The position numbers and the translations under genes are program-made. A DNA stretch of 30,409 bases, from assembly GCA_014925825.1 (NCBI GenBank), contig JACGCK010000383.1, positions 1 to 30,409 of the forward strand, read 5' to 3'. Position 1 is the stretch's first letter. Every line of letters starts with the position of its first letter. Positions 10,309-21,794 of the stretch are shown piece by piece. The DNA comes from Pholiota molesta (Eukaryota; Basidiomycota; Agaricomycetes; Agaricales; Strophariaceae). The notes beneath the pieces are model-generated. The model was not told where the DNA came from. It made no database searches and was given only the letters and a program-made list of their open reading frames with translations.

Positions 10309-11343
10309 TCATGGGTATCTACTTGGTTGAGTGTTTCTCCAGTCTGGTTGTGTTTCATGCCTCGCTTGAAGCGAACGACGCCTGCGCCGTTGACGTCTTC
10401 GTTTCCAAAAATAAAAAGCCGCCGCTGCGATAGCTGTGAGCCCCAGACTAATTCCTACAGTGAGCCCAACGGCTTCGGCAATCTGTTTGCTTTTCGATGA
10501 CTTTATAGGAAGCGGAGTCGTTGTTGGGGCGCTAGCACTTGGTGCAACTGAAGTACTCGTCGAAGTACTAAACACAGGAAGCGATATCGAGGGAGGAAGC
10601 GTTTGGGAAGGTAGGATAGATGTAATGGTTCTGAAAATAGATCAACCTGCAATCCATCGATTTCATGAAACAGTTCACCTACGCATTATCCACAGTAGTT
10701 ATAGTAATCGCCTCAAGGTCAAGCCTGGTTGGAGTACTGGACGGTACAAACGTGATTGTTAGCAAGGAAACTTCTTCAAGTTGAAGATTTATGATAGTGG
10801 CTGAACGAAGGGTGGTGTTGAATAGTGTTGAGAGTGCCATTCCATTAGACGAAGCAGTGATGTTAACGGTGGCATTTGAGGTAGAAGAAGTCGAAAGAAA
10901 TAGATTAAATGCTAATGCCTCTAGTCAGGCGGTAGATCAGCAAAATGAAACGATGTATTTACCCCTAAATTGAAAAAATAACTGGGGTATAATATTGTTG
11001 GATATCGAAGAAGGACCAGTAGTTGAAATTGTTGCGTTATCCGCAGAAAGCTGCCTTTTGAGTGAATCAAAACCAGTAGAACATCAGCAACATGATACTG
11101 TCCCAAGACTCACCAGGCGCCGGCACAGGACTGTGGATTAACCTTTAGAGTAGTGGCGTTACAGACAAAAGGCGTATATACAATCTGCGGCGATGTGACG
11201 GGAATAGAAAGGTTGCGAAACTGTTGACCATTTGCGACGCTAGCAAGGCATAACAGGCAGATAGACAGTAAAAGTGATCCAGGCGATACGAGACTCTTCA
11301 AATTGACGAATCGGTTCCCGGTTGAATACTGGTTGTTCCGCAT
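10309..11343 (-). CDS. Type I single-pass membrane protein with Ser/Thr-rich stem, 293 aa, unknown function
   Basis: Exons on the minus strand are 11114-11343, 10963-11054, 10683-10920 and 10309-10630, with introns of 59, 42 and 52 nt; all phases agree. The N-terminus has a signal sequence (SPGSLLLSICLLCLASVANG) after about 22 polar residues. The luminal part has several N-glycosylation sequons (NLS, NAT, NIT, NTT) and beta-rich alternating residues such as TRLDLEAITITTVD. A Ser/Thr/Pro stem follows, then one transmembrane helix (AVGLTVGISLGLTAIAAAAFYFW) and a strongly basic stop-transfer run (KRRRQRRRRR) with a short tail. The architecture resembles fungal cell-surface or cell-wall-sensing membrane proteins, but I see no diagnostic domain. 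The second exon has two possible acceptors 4 nt apart; the upstream one (exon from 11054) keeps the frame. Confidence 0.72.
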
Positions 11344-13132
11344 TCAAGAAAAGCGTGAATGGGTGTTCGATAACGACGGCCTCTAACACCGTCGCAGCAC
11401 TACGAAGGGCGTCCGAAAGATGGGCTGCACGACCTTCAAAGGTAGGATAACGCAGGAAGTGGAATCGCAATCCAACCAGTGATGAACGGCATAAACTGTT
11501 GTCCGTAGTGACGGCGCCTTGTGGTGAAGGTCGTAAGAGTAGAGCAGCGGCTAGCTAACGGCAGCCGAAGAGAATCACTTATAAGGATTCCAAGCCGTGA
11601 ATACCATCCACTGATCCACATGACCGTATCTATCCTGCGCGTTCATTTAAAAGAAGACAGGGATCTGACATTCCTGATATTTTTAAGCAAAACTTTGACA
11701 CCATATGAGAGCATATGAGACCCACTCACACTGCAAGTGGGGCAAGTCACGAAAGAATAGAGGCAAATCGTCCTAAGAATAGGTATCTGGTACATAACCC
11801 AGTCTGATTTTGGACTTCGAAGTTTGTGCCCGTGATCATCGCAAGTTATCGTTGCATCAAACCACTGCCAGATTCGATACATCAGTTGATGAGTTGTAGA
11901 AAAGCTTGATGCAAGCCAGCCCATTGGTATAGCAGTACTTGAAAGAACTCAGGATTGGAGATAATGAAGCCTGTTTTGGGGACATACGGTCGTTTGGTGG
12001 AAGTTTCGCAATGCTCATAGCAGATCATGAAAGAGATAACGACGATTGAGCGAGAAAGAATTGCCGACCTCACTCGCAGACTGACTGAGAGCCTTGACTG
12101 CAATCATATCCACACGAAAATATGCTAAACACTCGAAAAAGACATGCATGCATGATGCATGGGTGGTTGATGAGAGGTCTTCATGTTCCTTACCGTAAAC
12201 GTCAGTGCTTCTAATAATGAAGACGATGATGATAATCTCTGGACAACGAAAAGTCACGGCAAAAAGGTGATAGAGGCCCCTGGCATTTGATATTTCCTCG
12301 AAGTTGAGAGAGGTCTTCTAACTGTTGGAAGTTAGATTGATTCGAGGTTCCCTATATGCGCCATGTAAATGCATCGCAGGACTCATCGAATTCAATATCA
12401 ACGTCGAGTCTCAGTGAAGGTCAACACTAGCAGGTGTGTGAATCTAAAAGAAACACGCGGTTAACTTTTGAATCTATGTTACATTCAAGATATACTTAGA
12501 AGGATCGACATCATGGCAAAACATTCGCCAGAAGTTCCCATGCTCGACCATGGATGACAAATGAAAGAACCGAATGTAAGGTCTTTCACGGGAGGCAACT
12601 TCTCTCGAATCTCGAGTCGTCCTGCTTGTTATCATCCACAGAACACAGTGAACTCCGTTTCTAGGTGAAGTATCTCCCTTGGGCCTTCTTGCGAAAATCG
12701 CATCGGCGTGAGGCTCCTGCCGCCTTCTTTTCAGTCATTGTCTCCCGAAATCTGACATGAAACTGTCAGCAATTTATCCAAATTAATAGCAGCAGAACAC
12801 ACGTCAAAAAACCATCGATATTGAAGTGAAAGTCAGAATCTGTCCTTCCGTTATGCTTGAAGGCCGGTCGGTTTTATGCATTCCATAAGCTAATTGATTA
12901 GATGAGCAAACATCATATATAGCTTAGAAGTCTCGCTAAGTTGCTCATTGTTATAAGTACTTCAGGCCACGACCGCGCGGAACAAAATTGCTGCTAGGAA
13001 AACAGGATTATCACGGCATCAGCGATAAGAGCACGAATCAGGAAGACCATAATTCAGATATTCATCTATGACCCAAATGCCTCGCGCAAAACCATCTATT
13101 GCATGTGTGTAAGGTCAACAACTAAAGTTAAG
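11344..13132. other. Intergenic region, possibly holding a degenerate minus-strand gene (about 11640-12257)
   Basis: 1.8 kb without a gene model I can defend. On the minus strand, three open stretches (12015-12257, 11882-12103, 11643-11924) lie in a row with plausible splice signals between them, for example a GTAAGG donor near 12194. They do not join into one long frame and show no known domain. 12300-13132 looks featureless apart from a CATGCATG-rich patch at 12143-12161. Confidence 0.4.
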
Positions 13133-14154
13133 TTAGATAGCCTTCCTCTTGACGAGTTCTGCAATTATAGCGAATAATCAGAGGAAATTTCTAGCAGTTT
13201 GCTAAGGAGCACAACGCGTACCTTCAATCTCAACAAGGGCGCTGGTCAAGATATCCTTTTGTGTCTTCTCATCCTTGAGGCTAGCAACAACTTTCTCGAT
13301 GACCGTCTTGGTGAGTTCAGCCTGTTCGGCGTCCTTCACCTGTTGCTCATAGCGCACCCAGCTGTCAAGAACAGACTTGAGCTCGGATGCAAGCTGGACC
13401 TTCTGGAGCTGAACGAAGTTGTTGTTTTCAATCACAGCAGTTTCCTTCACGGAAGAGGGACAAAGGAGATATTGAGTTGCAAGATCAGTAACGATATTTA
13501 GCCACCATACCTTTGACAGAGCGAAGAGACCCTTGGTGATTGAAACAACATCCTTCATTTGGCCGACGGAGTCGATGCGTTCTTTGACGGCACCAGTGTG
13601 TTCGGCGCGGGCATCGTTGAGAACTTTCCTGATGCGTTGGATGTGGCCCTCAGCCCATTGCGAATAGGGTTCGCGAATGACCTGAGCCCAAAATGAATTA
13701 TGTCGGGAATTCAATCACGCCGCGGGAGACCTACCTTGCCAATATAGGTAAAGACAATGACCGATGCAATCAGGACAATTGTCTCCTCGTTGACGACGTA
13801 GAGCTCTTGAGAGATGGCGGCGGCAGCGGCCCCTACACCGAGCAGGGCGGTTCCAGTCTTGGTGATGAGACTGGGGGACGAAGGAAGCTTCTCTATGATC
13901 TCCGAAGCGCGTTCCGAAGGAGGGGTGGGGGTCGTGGCCATCGACCGACTTGAGTATTCAGAAAATGAAGAGGAAAAATCAGTCGGTGGTCGGATGAGTT
14001 GGACACGAAACGGTTCTTACGCGTTGAAGCTCTGGGGCAGAGCAGCAAAAGCTCGGGGGCGAACTATAGCTCATTTAGCGCTAGAAATAGACAGAACGAA
14101 ATGGTGGTATTCACCAGCTGCTCGCAGCGAGCCGATAGCAATTCTAGAGGCCAT
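13133..14154 (-). CDS. ATP4: Mitochondrial ATP synthase F0 subunit b (subunit 4), 238 aa
   Basis: Peripheral-stalk subunit of F1F0-ATP synthase in the mitochondrial inner membrane, linking the membrane part to F1. Exons on the minus strand are 14115-14154, 14021-14063, 13735-13948, 13511-13681, 13222-13444 and 13133-13158. All are GT-AG and phases agree, giving 238 residues, close to yeast Atp4 (244 with presequence). The first two tiny exons encode an Arg/Ala-rich import presequence (MASRIAIGSLRAAVRPRAF). Two membrane segments follow (LLGVGAAAAAISQELYVV and TIVLIASVIVFTYIGK), then a long charged alpha-helical stalk (QWAEGHIQRIRKVLNDAR to VKDAEQAELTKTVIEK) ending EELVKRKAI. The last exon is only 26 nt. 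The order of presequence, two helices and long charged helix, plus the VIREPYSQWAEGHIQRI segment, identifies the family. Confidence 0.9.
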
Positions 14155-14913
14155 GGTATAAGTATGGAGTTTTGAAGAGTCGGAGGAGTCGACAGCCAGC
14201 TGGTTGACACGAAATATGCGTGGGAATTTCAGCCCGATTTTTCACGATATTGGGCAGAGGTTAGGGTTACTTCTCTTCTGTTTCTTCCACAACAGTTAAA
14301 TAACACTCTCTTGTCATCTCTTCCGACAAAGAGAAGGTTACGCAGGGTTACGCTCTATACGATTCTGTTCGTCCGTTGGGTCATGCACTAGGGATCGGGT
14401 TAATCTTTGAATACAACCTCTATCGTTTATCTCATAGGCTATAACTCGACAGACCTATGGCAATCCTTTGCGAAGCAGTGTTTGAACATTGCTTGAGTGT
14501 TGTCCCAGAAAACGAAAGAGCTTCAAAATACACTCTTACATTTGGACTCTGGGATCTGTTTAGTGAAGGCGCAGTAATGGCTAAGGCTATGGACGTTCTG
14601 AATCTGGTAACGCTTGGTAACGCCTATGTTACCGATAATTTGGAAGAGCCTCTGTCATTCTGTCACGTTTTTCCTCCTCCATGGCATGGTTCTAACTCTT
14701 GGGCTTCATTACTGGTGTTGTCATACTACTCAACCTCGCTTTACGCACTCATCAGTGGGGAACACTTCATTTGGACATTAAAGTGATTTTAAGAGAACAG
14801 AGCGAAAGTATCACATATCACATTCTTCGAACTGACTGACAAGGGCGCAAATTCTATGGGTAAAGTATGCGAAATCGGAAAGGCACGGAGGACATCCGGT
14901 CGTCATTGCCATC
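14155..14913. other. Intergenic region upstream of ATP4
   Basis: It holds the ATP4 promoter and the 3' flank of the next minus-strand gene. An open frame on the plus strand (14457-14786, 109 codons) has no recognisable domain and no splice partners; I do not call it. Confidence 0.5.
14249..14253 (-). promoter_or_regulatory. CCAAT box upstream of ATP4
   Basis: CCAAT on the minus strand, 95 bp before the ATP4 start codon. The HAP/CCAAT-binding complex is known to control respiratory genes in fungi, so a role is reasonable, but a 5-base match is weak evidence. Confidence 0.3.
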
Positions 14914-15799
14914 CTAGCTAGGCTCTTTACCAACTGTTGAGTCTGTCGATTCACTATTCGTTCGAGTCTTTTTATTGGTAGGGACATGTTGAGGTAATTC
15001 CGCCGCCGGGACTTCATTCTGAGTCTGGGACGTTTGGGTCGAAGTGGATCGACGATTCCGAATGGAGGGACAGTATTCACGGGGATCGAAGGAATCCCAT
15101 CTAAGCGTCCAACCCAACAAAATCAAGAGGACCAGCAACAAGATAGCGCTCCCAATAGCAGCTGCCTCCGCTACAAAGAGGAAACTTGTCTTCGAGTGTA
15201 ATTCAATATGGTTGCTGTTGGATGAGCGTAGAGCGAGAACGCCTAGCATTCCACAAAGAGAGGCATTAATGGCAGGATACAAGAACCACCAGAACACAGC
15301 TTTGTCGGGTTGGTGATCGCTGACTATCCAGGATAACTTCATCCTTTCTGGGAGGTTTTCGTAAATTCGCAGGATGACCTGAAATATACCATGGGTAATA
15401 AGCGAGCCTATAAATGCAGCCAAGGAGATAATGCGATAGGTTAGATGACCATGCATAGAAGCTTTCAATATTCCGTTTCCTATGATTCTTAGAGCAATAT
15501 ATAAGTAGGCAATATATATACCACAGGATGGTCGTCACTCACAAGGTAAGGAGGGCCAAAAACGTGTGGATAAGGATAGAACAAGAAGCAGCCCACCTAT
15601 AGAAGAATATCCAGTACGGCATAAGTAAGAGTAAAAAATAAAATGAGAATGCCACTAACGATTCGCGTAGGCAAGTCCCCAATCTAACCTCGCATGGCGT
15701 CGCTTTTCTGCGATAAGAATATCTAGTTTGCGTCGGATACGAGCTTGAAGTGCTTGCGACGCTGGAGCTCGCGAGTGCGCTAAAAAGTCCGAGTCCCAT
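14914..15799 (-). CDS. Multi-pass membrane protein of unknown function, 276 aa
   Basis: Two exons on the minus strand, 15543-15799 and 14914-15487, joined by a 55 nt intron (GTGAGT donor, CTCTAAG acceptor) that splits a Leu codon; the total is 276 residues. The N-terminus is Ser-rich and basic (about 1-45). It is followed by about five hydrophobic helices: AFSFYFLLLLMPYWIFFY, SCSILIHTFLALL, ISLAAFIGSLITHGIFQVIL, FWWFLYPAINASLCGMLGVL and AAIGSAILLLVLLILLGW. The C-terminal tail of about 65 residues is hydrophilic, rich in Ser/Thr/Gln/Arg, and probably cytosolic. I do not recognise the family. The run of helices and the clean single intron make it a credible gene. Confidence 0.68.
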
Positions 15800-16717
15800 T
15801 GTCGTACACAGAATTAATCAAGGGGCTTGTTCTTCCAAGTGAGCGCGAAATATGAGTTGCTGTTGGCATGATAAAGAGCAGTCCTTTATAGTACGACTGG
15901 AAAGCCAATGACTGACTCGCAGCGTGGTTGCAGCATGCCCGGCCCAGGTGTTCCAATCAGTGATTTGCTTCCAAAATTCAACCTAATTCCGCCAGCATAA
16001 TTCTACGCCCTAATGATGAGGCAGATAGGAGATTTTGACATCCTCGATGCTGCCTCGATGACTGAATAAGTCTATTGAATGCAGTGTCCGCAGCGTGGGG
16101 CATGCGCTCGAATTAAACACGCTGCCTGATGAGCCGGGAAAGCTTTGGATTCATGATATCCATTTTAGGATATCATTTCCATCTTTGGAAGTCATCTCCG
16201 TCGATACCGTGACCTTGGGTCAACGGAACCTTGGGTCTCCACGAGGCTTGCTCCAAGTTCCCTGTTGCAAAGCATGTATTACCATAACTTTATCCTAAAA
16301 CGCTGTACTTGTCTTCTAATTTTAAGGAGAGGTGTACTTGGGTATCTATTTGTGTATTATTTTGCACGGGAATGACTAACTTGTGACTCGCCCAGCTCTG
16401 CAACTCATCTGCGCCTTCAATTTGATCTATGACAATAAACTATCTACCTAATAAAATAACTTCCGTAACCCTAAAATTTTTTTAAACCGAACTTTAACTG
16501 AAAAGATTTATGGCTCGAATGCGAGCTTTCAACTACTTGACATTGGATTTTTGTTTTGCTTCGTAAATCACAAAATCAGTGTAGAGTTTATGTTAATCAA
16601 GTAGGAGTGACAAAATGAGGCTACATGAGCCTCGGTGCAAGTTTCCAGTGTGCCGACCAAAACGAGAAGGAAGAACGACACGCCGCCGGCCAATCTACGG
16701 TCCAAATAGTACAGCGA
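15800..16717. other. Intergenic region
   Basis: About 0.9 kb between two minus-strand genes. No supported gene. It contains one short perfect inverted repeat at 16153-16176. Confidence 0.55.
16153..16176. repeat. Short inverted repeat (9-bp arms, 6-nt loop)
   Basis: ATGATATCC at 16153-16161 and its exact reverse complement GGATATCAT at 16168-16176 could form a small hairpin. It lies beyond the 3' end of the F-box gene. There is no T-tract and no evident role. Confidence 0.4.
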
Positions 16718-18092
16718 TTAAAGTTTAAGTTCCCGGACGTCCATCTTGAAGGATATCCTGGGGGAAGAAGAGAGGCAAGGAAACTTTTTCTCGAGCGACC
16801 GAGTCAGCGCCTCTATTAAATTTCCTGGACGATGAGGGGTGTCGATTACATAAAAATGAAAGTCAAGTTGGATTTTAGAAAGCGACGGATAGTTCTCTCC
16901 TGCTAAAATAAAGTCAATAGACTTCCAGAGGTCTCCAACGTTTGGGTCAGGGAGGTAGATCATGCCGACTTTGATACTGGGGACTGCAATATCGAAGTTC
17001 AATGTTCTAAGAAACCGCATCGGGTGGTTTACTTGAAGCAGACGATGGATCATTTCCGAATTGGATAAAAATCCTGGCGCGTTGTGGAAGAGGGATGTGC
17101 GACTCGACTGGATGTAAGAGAAATGTTCGAGGTTTGGGATTTGACCGAGGTTAGACAAATCGCTCGCTCGCGTTTTTGCATCTATCCATCGAATATTTCG
17201 GTCATGACGATAAGGAACGTATTGATTGTTAAATATACGCACCGGAATGAAAGATACACACTGTACGAAGCGAAAGTGCGGCCATTTGGGCGATCTCCCA
17301 GGTTTTTGCGACATCATCTGGACCGTCATTGTACGTCACTAGCTTCTTGAGCGTCCGCAGAACCTCAGGTGAAATATTTTCATGCGGGAATGAGTGATCT
17401 GTATACAATCTTTCCAACTGATTATTATCGCCGCCCGCTCTAACGCCAAACGATTGTTTCGAAGAAAATTCAGGGTTTACGATCTCAGGTTGGAAATACT
17501 TCAAATGAATGTCGTAGACGCATTGCATCTGAGGCAAGAAAGTCATATTTTGGACCTGCAGAGTTTTCAAGTAAGGCGATTGAGTTAGAGACTGAAAGGT
17601 AGCGCAGAATTCTTCAGGTAGTTCAGCCAAGTTAATGGGTCTGTGCGGGATGACGTGCAGGTAAAACTGCTGCACTCCGTATCCTTCCGCACGCAAGCCC
17701 CTAATCACAGCGAGTAGATTTTTGTCTCCCATAAGCCGGAACAACTCAGTGGAATTGGCGGGAGAGTCCCAGAATCGGCCTAGACGCCAGGGTTGGAAAG
17801 ATAGGACAAATGTCTTGATGTAACATCCGACGCCTTCAATATCTAGGCAGGAAGGTGGCGAGATGATCTGACTGAGAGCTGATATTCGTATCATGGCCGA
17901 CTCCTGAGATTGTTCTTCGACCAGGATTTCAACGCTTTTGTACAGATGACGGAGTGAGCAATGGCGGAATGACCGAGAGACCGAAAGACATGATCCAAGT
18001 GTTAAACGCTCAGTAGAGACCTCGTCAACTATGAGTTCGACGACTTCAGTAGGCAGGGAGTCGCAAGTAGTAGCACCCGGATTGTAATCCAT
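16718..18092 (-). CDS. F-box protein, 437 aa
   Basis: Probable substrate receptor of an SCF ubiquitin ligase. Two exons on the minus strand, 17243-18092 and 16718-17181, joined by a 61 nt intron (GTGCGT donor, ATAG acceptor); phase 1 is kept. The N-terminal F-box-like segment (about residues 12-55) reads DSLPTEVVELIVDEV, then LGSCLSVSRSFRHCSLRHLY, typical of the large agaricomycete F-box family. The rest has leucine-rich and hydrophobic periodicity without clear repeats (SPYLKTLQVQNMTFLPQM, LEHFSYIQSS, FLRTLNFDIAVPSIKVGM), as usual for these proteins. The start at 18092 was chosen because it sits about ten residues before the F-box. The frame stays open upstream to 18422, with Met codons at 18293 and 18422, so a longer N-terminus is possible. 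The target is unknown. Confidence 0.8.
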
Positions 18093-21000
18093 ATTTTCGA
18101 AGAGTAGTAAAATCGCGTAGGGTGGAAGAGGTCGAATTGCGAAGAGATGACCTTGAAAATATAAATTCGAGAAATTCAGAGGAGATTTTTGAGATGGAGT
18201 GTATAGATGTTGAGATACGGTGAGATGCCAGAGCTCAGTTAGTCGTTTATGTTCACAGCTTGTGACCGTGGTGTTTTCCTCAATCCCGATCATCGTTATC
18301 CTCTGCGCTTTTTGAGAAAGAGAAAAAGGAAGTCGATTTTTTTTTTGCCTAAAATGGGCTCTGTGTGTATAAGATAAAAACCAAATCGTTTCTGCATGAA
18401 GTGATTCAATTTTACTGCACATGGCGCTCGTACTTGAGTCTAAATGCGATCACCAATGCATTGCTATCAAAACATACGTGGCCATTAGGAAGTTTATTGA
18501 ACCCCTATACTTTGTTGACTTGCAACTCAATGTACTTGAACCTGAAAACGCAGCCTCCGTCCGACTGGAAAGGATCTGAAGTTCACATCATCATTATTAC
18601 CACGAATTGATAGAATCCGAAGCCCATGGAATGATGGACCTGGCCAGTGATACATAAGTACTATTCCACTGATAACGGCCAAGTCTGCTGATCCATTACC
18701 TCAACGGCGATCAACACTAAAATCCCCAGCGTGTCCAAAACTAAGAACTACGGACGAAATACGACGGAGCCAAGCCTCCATTGTGGATGTGGGCCGCAGA
18801 TAACAGCCATGATTCACCTGCAGCTCCATACGACCACACTGACCCAAGCCAGTGACTCGCTCGCCCAGACTCTATCCTATCTCCTTCCTTTTGGAAGGAC
18901 ACACGAAGGTAATGGGCGAGCGCGGCACGCTCAGCTGGTGTGGCCACAGACGAAGAACCGTCGGCACGTCTCGGCACGGCCTCGTTCCGAAAAGGAAGTG
19001 CGCCACACTCGAGGCTGCTGAGCGTGCGCGACGCACATCATGAAAAGATTTACGTGGAGAGTTCCTTCAACTCTAATTGAGCGTGGTTCTTGTGTTCTAT
19101 TCTGTCGGAGGCTTTACGACTAATCAAGTGCTTGGGCTTGCCTTCAAGTTTGGCCTTGGGCACGGGCGCCGTTGATGTTATACTAATCAGCCATCATGCA
19201 TCAGCGCTGCAAGCTTTTCAGCGCTCAACCCAAGCTCAATCATCGCTCAAGGCGAAGCACCGACCTCCGCGCTTCGGAGCTGGGCTTCGTTAACCCCGGT
19301 TTACAGCAGAACATTAACTGTGATAATCATTAAATGACGGCGTCCCCCCAAAACGAGGATCTTTTGAGCTAGTGTGGCGCCTAGCTAATCTGCGAGGTTT
19401 CTAGATGCACGAGTCGGATGCTCATCACTTGCAGAAAGTCCTTTCCACCCCCACGGGCATGGATCCATTCTCAAGGGGAAAATATGCAAAAAACATGATT
19501 ATACATGACTCTCGTATCAAGGCCCAGGTCCAAGAATTTACTCAAAGTTTACTCATCCTATTTTCTGACCAAGCACGCGTCCCTCATTGAACAAATCATC
19601 ATCCTATCGAGGTTTATAAATAGACATGTTGTATATACACCCTATCGCTCGCATCCTGATCCGGTTTCATTCAGCAGTCTTGAAGTTGGGAGTCATCTCG
19701 AGAAAGCTGCCATGATTAGACAGCAGTGGAGGTCCTAGCTGGGTCCCACCTACTTCTTGTGGGAGGGCAGAGCCTGGGCAGAACATTCCGGACCGACGGG
19801 CCTATGGGAAAGAGGGGCCAGTCTGAGCGGACGGCGTCTCCGAACGAACCTCTGACTCTGAACGACGCGCATTCCGAGACTGACTTTCATTTGGAAAGAT
19901 CGTATAATGGCTTCCGCGAAAGAAAAAATGGGGATACGCAAATCCCAACTTCATGCGCGCGCCGTCACCTGTCCGTGTGGCCGGCAGAGAGTCCTCAATG
20001 CGGCTACACCTTACGGCCTCCGGGTGCAGCATGTCATATATGCAGTGAGTACATACTTACTATGAATGCGCTGCGCCGAGCGGCGCGCATTGATTGTGAG
20101 GTGTGTCTAGTTTCTAGTTTCTCCATGCAGCCCTGCGGGCCATTAATTCGCTAAGGCGGGGTACATAGGGCATGCAGTGCACACTGTCACAACCCATTTG
20201 CGTTCATTTTGCTTCCGCGAGTTGTGCCATTCCATGGAACCTGAACGGGACCAAATTGCGCGGATGATGGACTGACATATAAGGAAAGGCCGGGTCCTTA
20301 TGCGTTTATGCGTTTATGATAAGTAGTGCACCTGGCTTCCTTCATGCAGCACCATGGTCAGCGATGTGGATACGGAACTGTGATGATATGCTATTTCGAA
20401 AACTCGGGGTCATGCGCGAATGAACGGTTTAAATACTCCGTGGGTGTGAAGTTCACTAGCAGAGGCATTTTACTGTGGTTGTCAATGCTTACTTGGTAAA
20501 CATAGCGAATGGGCCCACAGCAAAGACCGGTCGCAAAATAGAACATTTGACATGCCCATGGCCGAAGCACGTACGTATGTCCACGGTGTCCCAGTGTGCA
20601 AGACGACCAGGAGAAGACGTCTGGGGGTATACGTTATGCGCTATATTTATTCAAACGGTCTCTTGGAAGCTAGGAGAAATAGAGCAAGGAAGCGCGTATT
20701 CCGAGTTCTTTATATTGAGGGATGTGCTATTTTACCCACAAGATGTCGCCGACAGAAGCCTTCGCGTTTGTCGACGGCTTGCTTACATCGAAGTTGGTGT
20801 TATTTTATTTTTGGGCATGTCAGCGGCGGAACTGCTGAGCGAGCTGGTCTGGGGTGGGTTTCTTGAGCTGCAGGGCGCTGCACGCGGTGGCATGACTATT
20901 GGATGGCACCTTGCCTCTTTTTACATGTGTGCGCGCGTATTTAATTATGGTGTTCTTACGAACTGTGGGGTAGGAGTGCGCGTGCCCACCTTGAACGTGG

Positions 21001-21794
21001 AAGGGCGGACGTGTACCGTCAAGGCAATGGAAGCGACTAAAAGTGGTTATCCTGAGGGACCGCCCGCAGTCTTTGCTGAGCAGGTGAGCTCCTGTCTCGG
21101 TGGGTGTGATCATGGAGATCGAAAAAAACGGTTGGCTGAGGAGAATCATGGGGGAATAGTCATCAATAATACAATCATGATGAAGAGTGATAATAATACA
21201 TAGACTTTATGGGAACGTGGGCCTGGAAGAGGAAGAAGAGACCGAGTGGACGGCGGGTGGGCGAGAGCCTCGTGTCACAGGCCGGTGTGAGGGTAATAGG
21301 ACCGCTTACGGGATGGACGCACACATGTTGGACGCCCTGCAGGTTCGTGCCAGGCGATACGCGTGCGTCTGGACTGATTCAGAGGCGGCCGAGGGCAGCG
21401 GTTGGGGTGGGCCGTATGCGCGCGCCGGGGCAGGTTGAGTGTTTAAGCATTAGTATGACTGATGGATGGTCGAGTGATGGGGATGTCGGTAGAGAGCTGC
21501 GCCTGGGACTCGCCAGCGCGTCGATACGGTTCCGCGGTAGACGCGATGCCGACGGAGTATGGGGCGCGCCTGTGTTCTGAGGGCGATGGGTGCTATGGGA
21601 GCGAGCGTGAGTTTGTACCCCGGAATGATGCTGGGAGCGACGGGTAGAAAGAAGTGAGCGAGTGATTACGTGTTGCGGCGGGAGGGGAGTGACAGGCTCG
21701 GCTATTACCCGCACCACCACCTCCCAAAATGTTCTGAGCGAGATCCAATGCACGCCGTCCGCCTATAACACCCCTGAGCCTCTAACACCAAACC
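18093..21794. other. Long intergenic region between F-box and HSF genes
   Basis: 3.7 kb between two divergent start codons. The first 330 bp are in-frame upstream sequence of the F-box gene. Between 18.7 and 21.7 kb there are scattered open frames on both strands, the longest being 20475-21203 on plus (242 codons, GTG start). None has a recognisable domain, coherent splicing or protein-like composition. Small direct repeats occur (GCGTTTAT twice near 20300, TCTAGTT twice near 20106). Nothing identifiable as a gene. Confidence 0.5.

Noticed and set aside
14260..14275. Telomere-like TTAGGGTTAC
   Set aside because: A single copy only, within the ATP4 promoter; no array.
14457..14786. 109-codon plus-strand frame upstream of ATP4
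   Set aside because: It begins with ATG but shows no family resemblance and no intron, and sits in the promoter region of ATP4; chance frame more likely.
20475..21203. 242-codon plus-strand open frame upstream of HSF
   Set aside because: It starts with GTG, has no recognisable domain, irregular composition, no splice partners, and lies in GC-variable intergenic DNA.
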